From assembly GCA_963971425.1 (NCBI GenBank), contig OZ020526.1, positions 17,823,173 to 17,887,172 on the forward strand: a stretch of 64,000 bases of DNA. Direction: 5' to 3'. Of the stretch, positions 11,241 through 20,181 are shown in pieces; position 1 is the first letter of the stretch; each line of letters starts with the position of its first letter. A program made the position numbers and the translations under genes. The notes under the pieces were generated by a model. The model worked only from the letters and a program-made list of their open reading frames with translations. It had not been told where the DNA came from and ran no database searches. Source of the stretch: Bryoerythrophyllum caledonicum (lineage: Eukaryota > Streptophyta > Bryopsida > Pottiales > Pottiaceae).

Positions 11241-13516
11241 TAACTGTGTGCGGGGTTAAATTTTGGTGTGGTATGAGTTGGGTAGTTTGGAAGGGGGGGA
11301 GGTATAACGGAGTAGTTTAATGTGTTGTTGATATAGTTTAATTTTGACCAATTTTTACTTTTGTTTATGGAGGTTTGTATGGGTGTTGGTTGGGCCGGTT
11401 TTGTGTATGGTCTTTGTATATCTAGATTGTCTGTTATGGAGGTAAGTTCCGCAAGTTGTTCTAGAGAGCCAATGGTTTGATTTTGATGATGGACGCATAG
11501 TATTTGTAATGTAGATGGCTCAGTTCGGGGTTTTTTTAGCTCGGGTGGAATATTAGGTTCTACGTATGTTATTGTGTCTGCTTCGAATACTGCAATGATG
11601 TGGGAATCTGGGAATGGGTTTGAATGTTGGTTGTTGTTTTGGTACCAATTGTTGTTCGGTGTGACGATGATTGTTTTTGTGTTATTTGGATCGTGTTTGG
11701 CGGCGAGTCTAGCCCAATGTATGGCTTGTTCCATGTCTACCTCGTTGTGGGGATGAGCTATGCCATTTCCGATCCATTTGTGGTCAAAGGCCTTGCCTAG
11801 GGATCCAAATATTTTGTCTCTTTCGTAAGGTGAGTAGAATTTATTTAGTTTGGTAGGACATGTGATCGGGGAGGAAAAGTATGAGTGCTCGATGTTAAAG
11901 GATGAGATTAGTGAGTCTAAGATGGGGGTGGGTATTGTGTATTGTGCATTTTTGAGGGGGTCAATTTTTGGTATTCAATATTTATACCTTTGGTAAAGCC
12001 ATATTAGTTCGGTTTCAAAGGGTTGGGTTGTTGGTTCAATGTTTGTAGGGGTTTGGAATTTTGTATGATATTGTTTCCATAACCATTGGAGCCTGGTAAT
12101 GGGTATGGTGTGTAAATGTCGGCCGTTTTCTTCGTATAGATGTGCTTGATTGTTATCTATTTGAATTGTGTTTGAGGATGTAAGGATATCATTTTCGGGG
12201 TTGCATTCTGTTGTGTAGATGTTTAAGAGTGGGATAATTATGGGTGGTGTTACGGATCTTGAGTCTGGGAGTTGTTCTTGGGGGTGATGGGCTAAGATGA
12301 TATCCGCGTATGTTTTGTTTTGAATTTTTTGGTAGTATTGTTTCAATTTTTTGGTGTTATGTGGAGGTATTGGTATCGTGTCGTGGAAAAAGGTCTCTTT
12401 GGGGGAGCCATTTATAATATGTATTATCATTGTGTTGCCATTGACATAGATATTTTGTGTAGGTATTTTGTATGTTGTTTGTGTCTGTGTGTTGGATATG
12501 TTTATGGTGTATGATGTTATTAATGGGATATGTGGTAGGGTTTTTGGGGATGTATGTTGGGGGGTGGGGGCGGGGGTGATATGTATGTGGAGGGTTAGCG
12601 GGATTGATTGGTGTGGGGATATTTCTTGGGTTGATGTTATTGTTAAGGGTGATGAATGAATCTTTAAGTATATGAAAGTATAAATGTATGTTACAAGGAA
12701 TACGACATATATTGGGGCATGTTTGGTGGCAAAATAGTTGTTTAGCAATATTTAAGGCACATTTTAATAGTTTGGATGGGGTGAAGTGGTAGGTTTTGAA
12801 GTCCTCGTTGTTCATGATATGTGTGCCGTTGGGTAACGTAATTTGTGCTAATTCAAAAATATTTTTTGAGAGGAGTTTTTGTAGAAGCTTTTGGGAGAGT
12901 TGGGCATTTAGTGTGTTGTGGTTTAGTGTTTCTTGTCGCCATAGTGTTTCAAGTGTTGTAGGATTAATGAGGAAGTTTGGGAGTGTGCTTTTAAGGTGGA
13001 CTTTGGCTATATGTTTTAATAAGAAGAATGTCCGTGTTATTGGTGATCTTAAACAGTCGTTTTTTTTAATTCTGGGTATGTTTTCGGCGCCCCCGTATTG
13101 GGCGAGGATGTAATGAGTTAATCCATTATAAATTTTCCCAAGTCTACCTTTATCGTTTAAAGCATGTTGTAGTTGTTCTCCTATACATCGGAGATATGCG
13201 TTTTTTAGGGAGAAAGCTTCAAGACCAAATAGGTTATGTGGTAGTTGTGTTATTACGTTTGACATACATTTTGGTAGTCCACATATGGTTTTTTGTATGG
13301 CGATTATTTTTTGATCAAGTTTTTTTATGGCTGGCATAGAGTATGGTACCCCATAAAAACTGTATGCCACACCTGGGCGTAGTACGGTATCAACCATTTT
13401 TATTTTTTGTTTCATGGTGGCCGGACATGTTGTTAGTTCTTTGCATTGTTTGATGAGCTTTGTGGTTGTAGTGTGGATTTGGATTTTCCATTTTAGTGAG
13501 GGAACAAGATTTGTAC
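11230..13516 (-). pseudogene. LINE ORF2, middle part between reverse transcriptase and RNase H
   Basis: Continuation of the reverse transcriptase protein on the minus strand. After YIYLGTNLVPSLKWKIQ (just past 13517, entered through a frame change) comes a long thumb/connection region (12357-13516, with MVDTVLRPGVAYSFYG and ICGLPKCM). A second frame change near 12.4 kb leads to ETFFHDTIPIPPHNTKKL and on to QRYKY, a TGA at 11975-11977, then the same frame continues through KWIGNGIAHPHNEVDMEQA and IIVTPNNNWYQ to the YTD of RNase H. The segment at about 11.45-11.85 kb (WIGNG, HNEVDMEQAIHWA, VTPNNNW) looks like a separate globular domain that I do not recognise. Confidence 0.75.
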
Positions 13517-16453
13517 CTAGGTATATATGTATGGTTCGTTTTGGTGTAGTATAGGAATTGGTTGGTTGCGGTAGTTGATGTTAGAGGCTTGCATTAGGGC
13601 TTTGAAAGTGGTAGGGTTCAATTTAGATTTGTTTGGGCATCCGGTAGCGGCACATTTTGGAACTCCCACATCCATGCCAGCCCATTTACAATATCTATCA
13701 ATTTTATGGAGTTGTGTTTGGATTGATTTGATTTTGTTAGCTATGGTGGCTAGGTCATCTGCGTATGCGGCGGAATTTATTGTGACTTGTGATGTGCCGA
13801 AAGTATATCCATTATTACCTCTTTCTAGCCATCTAAGTAGTGGTTCTAAAAATATAATAAATAGGTATGGACTGAGGGTGTCCCCTTGTATAGTTCCTCT
13901 TTGGATGGGTATAGGTTTTGTTTTCCCAAAGTGTTCGCCGATATAGCAAGTAGATGATTGGGAATAGATGTTTCCAACAAGTGTAGTTGCCTCTTTTGGG
14001 TAGCCAAGGTCTGACATTATTGCTAGAAGTCTGGCATGATCAATTGAGCCAAAGGCATTTTTGAAGTCCACGTATAGTATGTATATATCTTGGTTAGTAA
14101 ATTTTGCATCTTCTAATGCGGCTATTATAGTTTGTATTTGCCGTGCGGTACTTCTCTCCGCTCTAAATCCTTCTTGACTATCATGTAGGATTTTGAATTT
14201 TTCGCCGTATGTGGATAGTATGTGGGTGAGTGTACTGGTAAAAAGCTTATATATTGTGTTAGCTAGTGCAATTGGTCTGTGATTGGGTAGCATGGATGGA
14301 TCGCCTTTTTTGTATAGTAGAATTGTTGCACTTGTTTTCCATGAATTTGGTATTTGTTTTTGTTTATAGCAATGAGAAAAGAATAGGAATAATAGTTTAT
14401 GAAATCTTGGAGGCATGTTTTTGAGTATTGAGTTTGGTATGCGGTCTGGGCCTGGGGCTTTATTATTTCCAAGATTTTGGAGGCATGTGTCGTATGTGGC
14501 TCTGTTGAGGTATTTATGTAGTGGAATTTCTGGTTCACCCCGTTTGTCAAGGGTATATCCGTCCAGGTCGTGCCAAGGGTATTGGCGTATTGCACATGTG
14601 CATTCTATTGTATGTTGTGGCTGGTAATTACATGTTGGTACTGTTGGTCTATTGGTTTTTGTTTGTTGATTGAATATTTCATTCGCAATGTCTTCGGGGC
14701 TAGTTAAAATATTATTATATTGATCTTTGATACAATCCATTGGTGGGGATTCAAGGTTTTTAAAGACTTTTTTGTTAATTTTTTTGGGGTTGATTTCGTA
14801 TAGTTGTCTGTATTTTGAGATGGCTTTTTTAATGTTTTCTTTTGTGTATTTTGTGATTATTTTCCGGGCTTGTATGTTGGCATTTTTTGCAATTATCGCG
14901 ATATCTTTTATCCATGTATCGTGGGGAAGGTCCGGAGGCGGCGGGGTAGGGATTTGGATGTGTTGTATATTTAGTAGTTCGTTGTGTATGGGGTGGTTAC
15001 GCCATTGAGGGTTGTTTTTTACAATTCTAATGGTTTTACGTATGGTATGGTATGTGGTTAAGTGTTGTTTCCAAGTTTTAGAAAGTTTGCGGGGTAGATA
15101 CCCGCCTTGTTGAGAGGTTCTGTTTGTCATTTGGGGTATTGGGTGTGCTCTACAAGTTTGTTCTAGTGTATCAGAGATTTTATTGATGAATTTGTCTAGA
15201 GAGTGGCATGCTTCTTGCCATTGTGCTTGTGTTAATTGACTATTGATTTCAAGAGTGTTTATGAGGGAGTCTATTTGTACAGTGTTTTCTTCGAAGAATT
15301 TTGTGTTGAATTTTTCTATGTTGGTTTTTGGGATGGGGTTGAGTATGCGTATAGTGTCTTTGTTTGGGATTGTAGGAGTTCTACTAATTAGTGTGTTATT
15401 TGGGATGTGCAGTTGTATGGGTGAGTGGTCCGAATTGAGAATAATATCTTTGTTTGTTGTGGAGGTGTATTGTGTGTTGTTGTTTGTATTTATATAGAAA
15501 CCATCTATTAGACTCCAATCACTATAATTGTAGCGACCTTGTCTAGAGAATTGTGTATCGGTATTGATGTAAGTCAAGTTTAAATTTTCTATGAAGCGGT
15601 GCCATTGGTAATCAATGTTTTGAGGGGGGGTGTGATGGTTTCCATTTTGGCGGCCAATTAGCGCTATGTCTCTATTGAAGTCTCCACATAATAGGTATGT
15701 ATGATTGGGATGATTATTAATATGGGTTGTAATAGTGTTTTGTATATCTAAGAGAAATCTAGTGTCTTCGGGATGGGATGGCATATACATGTGAAAGATT
15801 AACCACGACTGTAGTTGGTGATTAGTGATTTTAATTATTTGAATGTATGGTGATATGTGCATTGGGGTAGGGATTTTGTTGATGTTGCCGGGGAATGTAT
15901 ATTTTTTGTGTACTAATGTAAAGAGGCCACCGCGGCCCGGTGTGTATGGTCTCCTTTGTTGTATGCATCTTGTAAGTGCATGTGTATTGTTAAAGATGAG
16001 TTTATAGTCTTGAAATATATTTTGTATATATTTTGTAGATTTTGTGGCGGTTAGTTTTGTTTCTTGTATAACTATAAGAGCCGGTGGTGTGTCTGTGTTT
16101 GTGACTAGAGTTTGTAAGCTAGGAAGGGCAGTGTTTAGTGAGGAGGCATTCCATGTGATTATGTATGTATTTTCTTGGTTTGGTCTAATGTTTTGATTTT
16201 GGTTTTGAGGAGGGATGTAGGGAAGAGGTGGGGGTGGGTGGGTGTATTCTGGTATAGGGTCTAGACATTTTAGTGATTCACTTATGAGGTTGTTAGGGAG
16301 GTAAGGGAATTTTAGTTTTATTATATCATTTGAGGGTGGTATGTCTTGACTATGTAAGAAGTCGTATAGTCTTTTATGTATTGAGTTCTCATGGTTTATA
16401 ATATTTTGGTTGTCTACTAGGAATTCAGTATAGGGGTGTGGAGTGTAAATGTG
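13517..16453 (-). CDS. LINE ORF2: APE-type endonuclease and reverse transcriptase
   Basis: The frame is open for 979 codons. The N-terminal third is an AP-endonuclease-like fold: ITWNASSLNT, VIQETKL, GRGGLFTL, CGDFNRDIA, then YSDWSLIDGFY and LNSDHSPIQ, giving the Asn, Glu, Asp-Asn and Ser-Asp-His residues of this nuclease. The reverse transcriptase follows with NNKAPGPDRIPNSIL, HRPIALANTIYKLF, QEGFRAERST, ILYVDFKNAFGSIDH, GTIQGDTLSPYLF and AYADDLA, so motifs A to C with both catalytic Asp pairs are intact. In the family the nuclease nicks target DNA and the transcriptase copies the element RNA from the nick. The frame is in phase with the 2A-bearing segment upstream and separated from it only by a TGA at 16454-16456. 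It ends at a TAG next to a frame change inside the usual YxYLG motif. Confidence 0.93.
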   Translation of the reverse strand, partial: HIYTPHPYTEFLVDNQNIINHENSIHKRLYDFLHSQDIPPSNDIIKLKFPYLPNNLISESLKCLDPIPEYTHPPPPLPYIPPQNQNQNIRPNQENTYIITWNASSLNTALPSLQTLVTNTDTPPALIVIQETKLTATKSTKYIQNIFQDYKLIFNNTHALTRCIQQRRPYTPGRGGLFTLVHKKYTFPGNINKIPTPMHISPYIQIIKITNHQLQSWLIFHMYMPSHPEDTRFLLDIQNTITTHINNHPNHTYLLCGDFNRDIALIGRQNGNHHTPPQNIDYQWHRFIENLNLTYINTDTQFSRQGRYNYSDWSLIDGFYINTNNNTQYTSTTNKDIILNSDHSPIQLHIPNNTLISRTPTIPNKDTIRILNPIPKTNIEKFNTKFFEENTVQIDSLINTLEINSQLTQAQWQEACHSLDKFINKISDTLEQTCRAHPIPQMTNRTSQQGGYLPRKLSKTWKQHLTTYHTIRKTIRIVKNNPQWRNHPIHNELLNIQHIQIPTPPPPDLPHDTWIKDIAIIAKNANIQARKIITKYTKENIKKAISKYRQLYEINPKKINKKVFKNLESPPMDCIKDQYNNILTSPEDIANEIFNQQTKTNRPTVPTCNYQPQHTIECTCAIRQYPWHDLDGYTLDKRGEPEIPLHKYLNRATYDTCLQNLGNNKAPGPDRIPNSILKNMPPRFHKLLFLFFSHCYKQKQIPNSWKTSATILLYKKGDPSMLPNHRPIALANTIYKLFTSTLTHILSTYGEKFKILHDSQEGFRAERSTARQIQTIIAALEDAKFTNQDIYILYVDFKNAFGSIDHARLLAIMSDLGYPKEATTLVGNIYSQSSTCYIGEHFGKTKPIPIQRGTIQGDTLSPYLFIIFLEPLLRWLERGNNGYTFGTSQVTINSAAYADDLATIANKIKSIQTQLHKIDRYCKWAGMDVGVPKCAATGCPNKSKLNPTTFKALMQASNINYRNQPIPILHQNEPYIYT

Positions 16454-17872
16454 TCATTCTGGTGGGTTTTGTAAGGTTAGTAAGGTTTGTAGGAGTGTAT
16501 TAGTCCATGTAATTGTGTTCCAATTTTGTGGATTTAGAAGTTGGTTACATTCATCTATGTTTGGATGAGTAGTGATTATTAGTGCATATAAGATGTGGGG
16601 TGGTGGATGTGTATTTTTTTGTTGTATGTATTGGGCAATGTTTGGGTGGGAAGTGTTGTGTATGTGGTGTAATGTATGTGTGTTTTTTAGAAATGGTGCG
16701 AAGGGTTTTGCAATGTGTTCATATTCTGGTTGGAGTTTTATGGTATTAGATATAAAGTAGATTTTGGCATTTTTCTTATGTGCTGTAGGATGTCTTTTTA
16801 GTATATTGGGCATGGGTCCCGGGTTGGTTTCAATGTCTCCTCCTAGAAGTAGTAGAAGTTTGTGGTATATATGTTTAGTGGTGTATTTTAAATGCTTTGT
16901 TGTGTTATTAATGACTTGTTGGTTTGGGGGTAGGTGGATGTTTGTATTTTGTGGGTGAGTTGTGGGTTTATTTATTTTTATAGTAGGTGTAGTTGTTTTC
17001 GTCTTTAGTTTATTTTTTGTCCATGTGTTTTTTGTGGTTGTTTTTGTTTTAGTAGTGTATGGATGTATGTATGATTGGTTGTATTTTATCTTGGTTGTTT
17101 TTGTCTGTGTGCATATGTAACTATTATGTTTAAGACTATTTGTATATGGGTTTATGTTGGTTTTTAAAGTGGTTTTTAAGTCCTTTTTTTCATATGCGGT
17201 GTTATTATATACTTTGTGGTTTGTACAATTGTTTGTTTTGGTGTTTGTATTAGTATTTGGTATGAAATATGTTTTGGCATTCTTTATGTGCGAAGCGGGG
17301 TGTCTTTTTAATATGTTCGGCATGGGTCTTGGGTTAGTCTCCATGTCTCCTCCAATTAATATTAGTAGTTTGTAGTAGATGGGTTTTCTGTTTTGTTTTA
17401 GAATTTTTTGTTTTTGAATGTGGCTTTGGTATTTGTGTTTTTTTGATTGAATGTGTTTGTCTTTGTATGTGTGTATGTATATGAATGTGTTTTGTTGATG
17501 GTGTATGGTTGTCTTTGTGTGTGTGTATGTAGTTTTATGTGATATTATATTAGTATTCTTTCGTATATTTGTATTAGTGTATGTCACGGTTCTTGTCTTG
17601 GTATTTGTATCAATATCTTTGTTAGTATTTGTGTTAGTATTCGTATGAGTACACGTACCACTATTTGTATTGGTATTTGCATTTGTATAAGTATAAGTAT
17701 TTGTATTTATATACATACCAGTATGTGCATCAGTATACGTACCAGTATTTATATCAGTATATTTATAAGTATACTCATCGGTGTATGTATCAGTATAAGT
17801 ATCAGTATACGTATCAGTATAGGTCCCGTATATTGAAATAATGAGTTTTCTAAAAGATTTCTTTCTAAACAT
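16454..17872 (-). CDS. LINE ORF2 N-terminal segment with two 2A-like ribosome-skipping motifs
   Basis: 472 codons. Residues 1 to about 110 are a Tyr/Thr/Asn-rich low-complexity run (TYTDTYTD repeats). At 17324-17353 the frame reads LLILIGGDMETNPRP, and at 16814-16858 LLLLLGGDIETNPGP; each is followed by MPNILKRHP and a KNAKxYFIxNT block, so the module is duplicated. The second matches the 2A consensus D-x-E-x-N-P-G-P with the usual hydrophobic lead. In viruses and several LINE clades such peptides make the ribosome skip the last Gly-Pro bond and release two proteins. The first copy has Arg for the key Gly and is probably inactive. The segment would separate an upstream product from the endonuclease-transcriptase. 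It is in frame with the endonuclease, apart from one TGA at 16454-16456. Confidence 0.82.
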   Translation of the reverse strand: MFRKKSFRKLIISIYGTYTDTYTDTYTDTYTDEYTYKYTDINTGTYTDAHTGMYINTNTYTYTNANTNTNSGTCTHTNTNTNTNKDIDTNTKTRTVTYTNTNIRKNTNIISHKTTYTHTKTTIHHQQNTFIYIHTYKDKHIQSKKHKYQSHIQKQKILKQNRKPIYYKLLILIGGDMETNPRPMPNILKRHPASHIKNAKTYFIPNTNTNTKTNNCTNHKVYNNTAYEKKDLKTTLKTNINPYTNSLKHNSYICTQTKTTKIKYNQSYIHPYTTKTKTTTKNTWTKNKLKTKTTTPTIKINKPTTHPQNTNIHLPPNQQVINNTTKHLKYTTKHIYHKLLLLLGGDIETNPGPMPNILKRHPTAHKKNAKIYFISNTIKLQPEYEHIAKPFAPFLKNTHTLHHIHNTSHPNIAQYIQQKNTHPPPHILYALIITTHPNIDECNQLLNPQNWNTITWTNTLLQTLLTLQNPPE

Positions 17873-20181
17873 ATTTTGTCTAAAACTATGATTTCTAAAA
17901 ACAAATTGATATTTATTTCAATCAGATTCGTATATATTCTTACTTTTATTAGAATTTCTATTTTTAGTAAGTCTCTTTTTGGAGCCTTCGGCGCCAAACC
18001 GGCCGGCGAGACACTAATCTCACCTCCTATTTTAATAATTCTACTTATTCTCAACATAATTCTACTATTTTTTTTCTTATTACTTCTCATTACTAATTTC
18101 GTTATTTTTCCATCCCTTATTTTTCTTTTTCTTAGAGAGTATTTTCTATTTTTATTATTGTTATATATAGCTGTGTTTTTAATACTTGTATTCTTATTAT
18201 AACTATTTCTAATTACTAATCTGTTTAACTTTCCATCCCATATTTTTGATTTTCTTAGAAAGCATTCTCTATTTTTAGTACTACTATTTTTAGTTATTTT
18301 CTTAATACTTGTATTCTTACTATACCTACTTCTCATTACTAATTTGGTTAACTTTCCATCCTTTATTTTTGTTTTTCTTAGAAAGCATTCTCTATTTTTA
18401 GTGCTTTTGTTTTTAGTTGTGTTCTTAATACTTTTATTCTTATCATGATTAATTCTCATTACTAATTTGGTTAATTTTCCATCCCTTATTTTTGATTTTC
18501 TTAGATAGCATTTTCTATTTTTAGTACTACTGTTTTTCGCTATTTTATTAATATTTTTATTCTTATCATGATTAATTCTCATTACTAATTTGGTTAATTT
18601 TCCATCCCTTATTTTTGATTTTCTTAGATAGCATTTTCTATTTTTAATACTACTGTTTTTCGCTGTTTTATTAATATTTTTATTCTTATCATGCTTAATT
18701 CTCATTACTAATTTTGTTAATTTTGCATCCTTTATTTTTGATTTCCTTATGAAGCATTCTCTATTTTTAGTCCTGTTGTTTTTAGCTCTGTTTTTAATAT
18801 TTTTATTCTTATTATATTTACTTCTCATTACTAATTTGGTTATTTTACCATCCCTTATTTTTCTTTTTCTTAGGAAGCAATTTCTATTTTTGGTATTGTT
18901 TTTTATAGCAGTGTTCTTCATATTTTTATTCTTTTCATAATTAATTCTCATTACTAATTTGGTTAATTTTCCATCCCTTATTTTGGATTTTCTTAGTAAA
19001 CATTTTCTATTTTTAGTATTGTTTTTTACAGTTGTGTTCTTCATATTTTTATTCTTTTCATAATTAATTCTCTTTACTAATTTGGTTAATTTTCCATCCC
19101 TAATTTTGGTTTTTCTTATGAAGCACTTTCTATTTTTAGTCCTCCGATTTATAGCTATTTTCTTCATATTTGTATTATTATTATATTTACTTCTCATTAC
19201 TATTTTGGTTAATTCTCCAACTCTTATTTTTCTTTTTCTTAGGAAGCTTTTTCTATTTTTTGTACTGCTGATTATAGCTATGTTCTTGATATTTTTATTC
19301 TTATTATACTCAATTCTCATTCCTAATTTGGCTAATTTTCCATCCCTTATTTCTGATTTCCTTAGGATGCGTATTCTATTTTTAGTACTGTTATTTGTTT
19401 CTATGTTCTTGTTTGTGTATCTTTGATGATATGTAGTTGTTTTTGTGTTTATATGTGTATTTGTATTAGTATTAGTATTCTTGTGTCTTTTTGTATTAAT
19501 ATGTGTCTCAATATTTGTCTTAGTATTTGTTTCCGTTTTTTTATTAGTATTTGTATAGAGGTTTTGTGTGTATAGTCTGAGAGTTGAATTATGGAGAGTG
19601 TTTTTGTTGGGATTTGAGTTTTCTGTTTCACTTGGACTGTGTGGGGAGTTATATATCTTTATTATTATTATTGTTTTCATTTTGTGTGTTAATTTTTTCG
19701 GTGATTGATAGGTTTTTGTTTGGGTATTTATTTGCTTAATTTTCTGAATAGCATCTGTACTCCTATCTGTATCTGTGTCTCCATCCTTTCTTGTATTTAA
19801 TTTCTCGTTTAAGTTTTTAGTTTTGTTCGTATATGTTTTCGTGCCTATATCTATATATGAATTTGTGTCTGTATTCGTATTCGTACTTGAATTTGAATAT
19901 GTATCTGTATTTATATACGTATCCGTATATGTGTTCGTACCTGGATTTGTATTTATATATGTATTTGTATATATATTTGTATATATACACATAATCCAGT
20001 ATGTGTATACGTGTGTTTTTTTGTATTCAGACGTGAGGAAAATACAGTTACTGTAGTGCATATCCAGCATGTACCTGGAATTGGAGTATGTGTACCTAAG
20101 AACTTGTAATGCTGTTCTATCAAAGTTTATAAGAAAATTCAATCTGGATGATCTAGAGTCCCTGAGGTTGGTTACCTTCAC
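17749..20181 (-). CDS. LINE internal frame made of eleven basic 41-residue repeats
   Basis: The frame is open for 810 codons in very AT-rich DNA. It begins at a GTG overlapping the end of ORF1 in the minus-one frame; the first ATG is some 38 codons further in. Residues about 50-110 are a Tyr/Thr/Asn run like that in the 2A segment, then Lys/Thr-rich sequence, then eleven tandem units of the type KNRKCYLRKSKIRDGKLTKL plus LVMRIN and an Asn/Lys tail. The units are strongly basic, which suggests RNA or DNA binding. After the array come GGEISVSPAGLAPKAPKRD and a hydrophobic tail. It overlaps the next frame by 124 bases. Keeping one frame through eleven diverged units argues that it was translated, perhaps by frameshift or re-initiation after ORF1. 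No known family recognised. Confidence 0.6.
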   Translation of the reverse strand: MKVTNLRDSRSSRLNFLINFDRTALQVLRYTYSNSRYMLDMHYSNCIFLTSEYKKTHVYTYWIMCIYTNIYTNTYINTNPGTNTYTDTYINTDTYSNSSTNTNTDTNSYIDIGTKTYTNKTKNLNEKLNTRKDGDTDTDRSTDAIQKIKQINTQTKTYQSPKKLTHKMKTIIIIKIYNSPHSPSETENSNPNKNTLHNSTLRLYTQNLYTNTNKKTETNTKTNIETHINTKRHKNTNTNTNTHINTKTTTYHQRYTNKNIETNNSTKNRIRILRKSEIRDGKLAKLGMRIEYNKNKNIKNIAIISSTKNRKSFLRKRKIRVGELTKIVMRSKYNNNTNMKKIAINRRTKNRKCFIRKTKIRDGKLTKLVKRINYEKNKNMKNTTVKNNTKNRKCLLRKSKIRDGKLTKLVMRINYEKNKNMKNTAIKNNTKNRNCFLRKRKIRDGKITKLVMRSKYNKNKNIKNRAKNNRTKNRECFIRKSKIKDAKLTKLVMRIKHDKNKNINKTAKNSSIKNRKCYLRKSKIRDGKLTKLVMRINHDKNKNINKIAKNSSTKNRKCYLRKSKIRDGKLTKLVMRINHDKNKSIKNTTKNKSTKNRECFLRKTKIKDGKLTKLVMRSRYSKNTSIKKITKNSSTKNRECFLRKSKIWDGKLNRLVIRNSYNKNTSIKNTAIYNNNKNRKYSLRKRKIRDGKITKLVMRSNKKKNSRIMLRISRIIKIGGEISVSPAGLAPKAPKRDLLKIEILIKVRIYTNLIEININLFLEIIVLDKICLERNLLENSLFQYTGPILIRILILILIHTPMSILINILI
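18045..19400 (-). repeat. Tandem repeat, 123-bp unit, about 11 copies
   Basis: On the plus strand each unit carries CATTACTAATTTGGTTAATT followed by a CATCCCTTATTTTTG-like stretch. The period is 123 bp (41 codons). Units differ by roughly 10-30 per cent by eye, the central ones (18460-18700) being most alike, as expected from unequal exchange. Confidence 0.9.

Noticed and set aside
17876-19426. Several plus-strand hydrophobic frames that look like membrane proteins
   Set aside because: They are the antisense of the basic 41-residue repeats; Lys/Arg codons read backwards give Phe/Leu runs.
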